Source: Saturnia japonica
Taxonomy: Eukaryota; Arthropoda; Insecta; Lepidoptera; Saturniidae
NCBI GenBank assembly: GCA_033032175.1
Contig: CM065320.1
Location: forward strand, 7,068,001-7,132,000
Direction of reading: 5' to 3'
DNA: 64,000 nucleotides
The notes under the pieces are model-generated. The model searched no databases. It was not told the DNA's origin and saw only the letters and a program-made list of their open reading frames with translations. Below are positions 60,901 to 64,000 of this stretch, piece by piece. Each line of letters begins with the position of its first letter. Positions within the stretch are counted from its first letter, which is position 1. The position numbers and the translations under genes were made by a program.

Positions 60901-63223
60901 GTACTTAGACTGGTAATAATTATCAAAGTATAATAATATTAGCTATACCCGCAGCTCCGCACGCGTTTACTACAGATTTATTGTTTATGAAAATATAGTG
61001 ATATTTTGAAGTGAAACTTCTTTTGGGACGGTGTTAATTGGATTTTATGAAACGAAAATGTGTAACGAAGAGATAGCTATAAATACTAGTGATCGCCCTA
61101 AGGTCGAAATTCGACCAGCGACTTTTTAATCATAGACTATTTTCTGTTTGACATTTGCAGTATTCATGAACCTAAACAATCAGTATTATCTACATCACTT
61201 GCTGTCACTTTTCGTCGAGTGATAATGTCAATATTTTAGGATGTCTAAGTTCAATGGCACCGGTCGGGTTAGAGATTCGCAGTATTAATTAATTTAATAT
61301 AATATATTAGTAACAGATATTATAGATAAATTTTAGCATTCTGCACTTCTTCTCCATATAAACTTTAACCATGCCAAATCTCAGTTTTCAGTGCATGCAA
61401 TGCGCTTAAAAAGGGGTAGAAAGCTTTTGCTTCACATATAAATATATATTTCAGGCTGTGAGAGAATAAGATAAAATGCGATTCTATATAGTTTCCCTAT
61501 CCTTCGTCTATTCTGAATGTATCAAAATATATACAAAGAGAGGTAGAAAGAGAGAAGTTTCACTTGTAACGCGTGTGAACTCATATATTTTTTTTAGTTA
61601 AGGATACTGCATCTAACGAATAAAACAAATATAAATTGATCAAAATATATCTAATAGTTTTTGCGTGATTATCGAGCAAACGATAAACCTTTATCATTTT
61701 ATTAATATAGATAGATAGGTTGATCAATGTAACAAATTTGAAATAATATTACCTTTATTGAAACATTAACTTATTGGTGAAAAAATTATATACTTTACAG
61801 TACATTATTTGCATTTCTTGAGACTTTTTTCAGAGGTCAGGTAGCTGCCAATTGTAAAATAAATGAATATGTCTTCTTGTCACATAGATCTGACCCAAAA
61901 TAATGGAGAACAAGATAGTCAAAGAAGAAAAAACTTTCAAATAACTTGAGTTACCTGTGGCAGATGGTCTATGAATGGAGCAAATGAAAATCCAAACACA
62001 GTAATAACAATCAATCCTAATTTAAAGAGGTTTGCTATTGAGAAAGAGTACCATGCTGTACTAACGCCATCTGTTGTTGATACAGAAAAGCAATATACTC
62101 GCAGCAAAAAAACAATAAAAACTGGTGCCACATATAAAAATATATGTTTCAAATTCAATAATACTGCAAACCAAAATGCAGCCTGGAGGTAATTGCTCTG
62201 TAACGGAATATTTTTGGTTATTATCTTTCAGTTTCTGCATGAATTAACTTAAAACTCATTTAAAATTTAGTCATGTATATATATTTAAATTATATAATGT
62301 CAACGTGTATGCTAATTTCATGTGTTTTTCTAATCTACAGAGTTCAAACAATTAAAAAATGCTTCAAGAAAATGGTGACTCTCTTATTAAAACTGTCCAG
62401 GGAGAATTTGTAGCAACTAAAAATGCATGTTTCTAGTTATTATTTACTTCATCTGTGCACAATAATCACCAACTATATCAACCAAATTGCCAATTAAATG
62501 TCTAAATAATATAAGTTTATGAATGATAATGAAAACCATAACATGACAACAAGATTCAGACAAAAACACCTATCTAGTTGTTTACTCTAATTATTACTTC
62601 AAAAGTTTAAATAGATCTTCATCATAAGGTGATATTATTATTATTATTATTATATAATTAATCATAATGCATATTAGGGACCAATTTTGCATAGATCCTA
62701 TAAAAATCATCAGGAAGATAATATTTTGATTTGATAGTATATAATTTAAAAAATCATGTTTCTTATTGTAGAATGGTGTTAATTATTTGACAACTACATT
62801 ATTTATAAATCTTAAAAATTTAAATTAATCTAGCATTTATCATATCTAGCACTATATGAATTAATCTATCCTGCTAGCCTAGCTGACTACCAGCCTCATG
62901 ATCAAAATCTGTTGCCAAGCACATGTACATGTGTTCTTACATCTGCACTGAGAGCCAGTGCTCCCACTTGATTTAGTGTTACTATCTTGGGACACATTGT
63001 CACTTAACATCAAGTGAAAGGAAAATACTATAAGCTACAGAACTGTTTATAGTAAAACAATATACATACATTAATCATTTCAAACATAGAAAACAGAAGG
63101 ATTCCATAAAGGAACCCATTGTACTGGAAATGTATATGATCCACCATCAACAGGCCTGGACATGACATCAATAATAGGAACACCAGCAACTGTATTTTAC
63201 CATCGCTAAGAAGATTTGTAAAG
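54923..63223 (-). CDS. ALG8: ALG8 dolichyl-P-Glc:Glc1Man9GlcNAc2-PP-dolichol alpha-1,3-glucosyltransferase, 5'-partial
   Basis: Exons in the window: 63223-63070, 62197-61955, 60823-60718, 56953-56755, 56251-56165, 55391-54923; all phases join, giving about 419 C-terminal codons of the usual ~520. Family motifs: [51 protein letters not shown] then [40 protein letters not shown], and [15 protein letters not shown]. The product is a multi-pass ER membrane enzyme that adds the second glucose to the lipid-linked oligosaccharide for N-glycosylation, using dolichyl-phosphate glucose. The last exon must start at 55391; the nearer AG (55381) would break the frame. The N-terminal exons, including the luminal acidic loop, are not visible and probably lie beyond 64000. 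The large intron 60717-56954 contains a mariner copy and a LINE tail. Confidence 0.95.
59302..60120 (+). mobile_element. 3'-truncated mariner-like element in an ALG8 intron
   Basis: Left terminal repeat TTAGGTCGGGGAAAAAGTG preceded by TA (59300-59301), the usual start of this mariner group. The right part of the transposase and the right terminal repeat are missing; similarity stops at about 60120. Inserted opposite to the ALG8 reading direction. Confidence 0.85.
59485..60120 (+). pseudogene. mariner transposase pseudogene, truncated
   Basis: ATG 59485 ([19 protein letters not shown]) opens 124 intact codons with the paired helix-turn-helix DNA-binding region ([34 protein letters not shown]). 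After HELTE a deletion of roughly 15 codons shifts the frame; coding resumes as [16 protein letters not shown] with the first catalytic Asp, then a stop. [11 protein letters not shown] and [17 protein letters not shown] follow, ending at LMRLKEAV. The second and third catalytic residues are absent. Confidence 0.9.
60425..60640 (-). repeat. LINE 3' UTR fragment
   Basis: Minus-strand counterpart of the tail at 14040-14327: ACCTTGTATCGTG, TGGGTAGGGGTGCAAGG, GCTTACCATCAGGTGGGCC, then TTTGTTGTATGAAAAAA at the 3' end (left edge). Adjacent to the truncated mariner in the same ALG8 intron. Confidence 0.7.
60945..61720 (+). repeat. interspersed repeat, family of 42655-43070, ends retained
   Basis: Head at 60945 (TAGCTATACCCGCAGCTCCG...GTTTACTACAGA) and tail at about 61590-61720 (AATTGATCAAAATATATC, AGTTTTTGCGTGATTATCG). 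About 500 bp between them are of unclear origin. In an ALG8 intron. Confidence 0.5.
62875..63016 (+). repeat. SINE family 1, tail-half fragment, in an ALG8 intron
   Basis: Complement of the family body with GCTGACTACCAGCCTCATG, CATCTGCACTGAGAGCCAG and CATTGTCACTTAACATCAAG; no tRNA-like head. Confidence 0.65.
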
Positions 63224-64000
63224 CTGAAAGTAATTATTAATGTTATATTGAATTCACACAAATGGGACAAACAGACACAAACCGTAGGTTTTATTCCAAG
63301 TGGGAAACCTGCAATTAGCAGCTGCTAGCAGAATAGCTAATGTACTGGAATCCAAACAACCCTTATACTGTTTGTCAAATGGCTATTTTACTTTTATTTA
63401 ACCTCTTATCTAAAGATATTTTTCCTTTCAATTATAAAAATACAAAACTTGATCTCACACTCCTATGACATAAAACTGTCCAAGTTTATAGCAATGATTT
63501 CCAAAGTGCAAATTCCAAATGCACCACTAAAGGTTGATTTTTTAAATGCTAGTTAATTTTAGAGAAAATGTTGAGAAAGGAAGATAGAGTAAACTTTTAG
63601 ACTTTTAAGACAACTTAAATGATAAATAACAGTGGTTGTGAAAATACTAATGAGAATATATATATTTTTAGCCTTTGGCCACTATCACACCTGATGTTAA
63701 GTGATGATGTGGCCCAAGGTGGTAACACACTAAATCTAGTGAAAAGGCTGACTCTAAGTGCAACTGTCAGAACACACCTACAGATGTTTTGCAACAACTT
63801 TTAAACTTAAGAGTAGTTAGCCAGACGGGCATTAAAAATATCCCACAATCATGCAAAATAACTACATGATTATTAATACTATTTTCGTTCCCATCATTGC
63901 AATAATTTGTTAACATACCTAACAAATGTATTATCATTGATGAAGTTTTAGTGAGCAGAAGTTTATTCATGAGTTGTCTATATTCTTTACACAAATATTT
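63224..64000. other. ALG8 intron up to the window edge
   Basis: The exon preceding 63223 should end in phase 2 and encode the conserved region before the [10 protein letters not shown] block. I do not find it before 64000, so this stretch is taken as intron. It contains the SINE fragment above. Confidence 0.5.
63678..63850 (-). repeat. SINE family 1, body fragment
   Basis: TGGCCACTATCACACCTGAT, GATGATGTGGCCCAAGGTGG, CAGAACACACCTACAGATG and AGTTAGCCAGACGGGCATT are family signatures in minus orientation. The head is missing. Confidence 0.7.

Noticed and set aside
62633..62652. (ATT)n run as a functional element
   Set aside because: An ordinary short microsatellite in an ALG8 intron.
63917..64000. 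Upstream ALG8 exon candidate (frame reading KEYRQLMNKLLL with a GTATGT donor)
   Set aside because: The donor leaves phase 1 whereas the next exon needs phase 2, and the peptide does not resemble the ALG8 region expected there.
1..64000. CRISPR array, bacterial operon, rRNA or virus-derived gene
   Set aside because: No regularly spaced short repeats, no prokaryotic gene organisation, no rRNA-like tract and no viral structural or replication motifs other than the copia retrotransposon were seen.

Overview
The window looks like insect nuclear DNA, most probably from a moth or butterfly (Lepidoptera). It is AT-rich and its genes have short exons. It is full of tRNA-derived SINEs, LINE tails, mariner/Tc1 copies and the degenerate 'CTAGCTGTGCCCGCGGCTTC' type repeats that I associate with lepidopteran genomes. 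Everything below was read by eye; no search was run, so family names rest on recognised motifs.

Three host genes are readable, all on the minus strand. (1) 17001-22320: a complete six-exon CRAL-TRIO domain lipid-carrier gene (300 aa). (2) 32640-41184: a complete eight-exon orthologue of PPP1R36, a protein phosphatase 1 regulatory subunit (370 aa, or 382 aa with an alternative acceptor). (3) 54923 to the right edge: the last six exons (about 419 codons) of ALG8, the ER glucosyltransferase of the lipid-linked oligosaccharide pathway; its N-terminal exons lie outside the window. All splice phases close without a gap in the three models. The genes do unrelated jobs and nothing suggests co-regulation.

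The rest is mobile DNA in various states of decay. The best preserved element is a 4,735-bp Ty1/copia retrotransposon (6928-11662, minus strand). It has 199-bp LTRs differing at two positions, a 5-bp target duplication, a primer site matching an internal part of initiator tRNA-Met, a polypurine tract, and one polyprotein frame broken by one stop and one frameshift. DNA transposons include two mariner-like copies (about 14569-15841; 59302-60120, inside an ALG8 intron), a Tc1-like copy (36023-37896) and a DD41D mariner-type element with about 450-bp inverted repeats (38359-40533). The DD41D copy itself carries a 634-bp MITE. The last two elements lie in introns on either side of exons 4-5 of PPP1R36. 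A foldback element (31653-32626) ends 13 bp past the PPP1R36 stop codon and carries a 320-bp insertion whose empty site survives in its opposite arm. Several 5'-truncated LINE pieces and at least three SINE families fill most other gaps.

I found no CRISPR array, operon, rRNA, intact tRNA gene or virus-like gene, and no convincing new multi-gene system. The most unusual things are the nested transposon architecture around PPP1R36, the filled/empty-site foldback, and a pair of AT-hook-like motifs in the copia integrase-RT linker.
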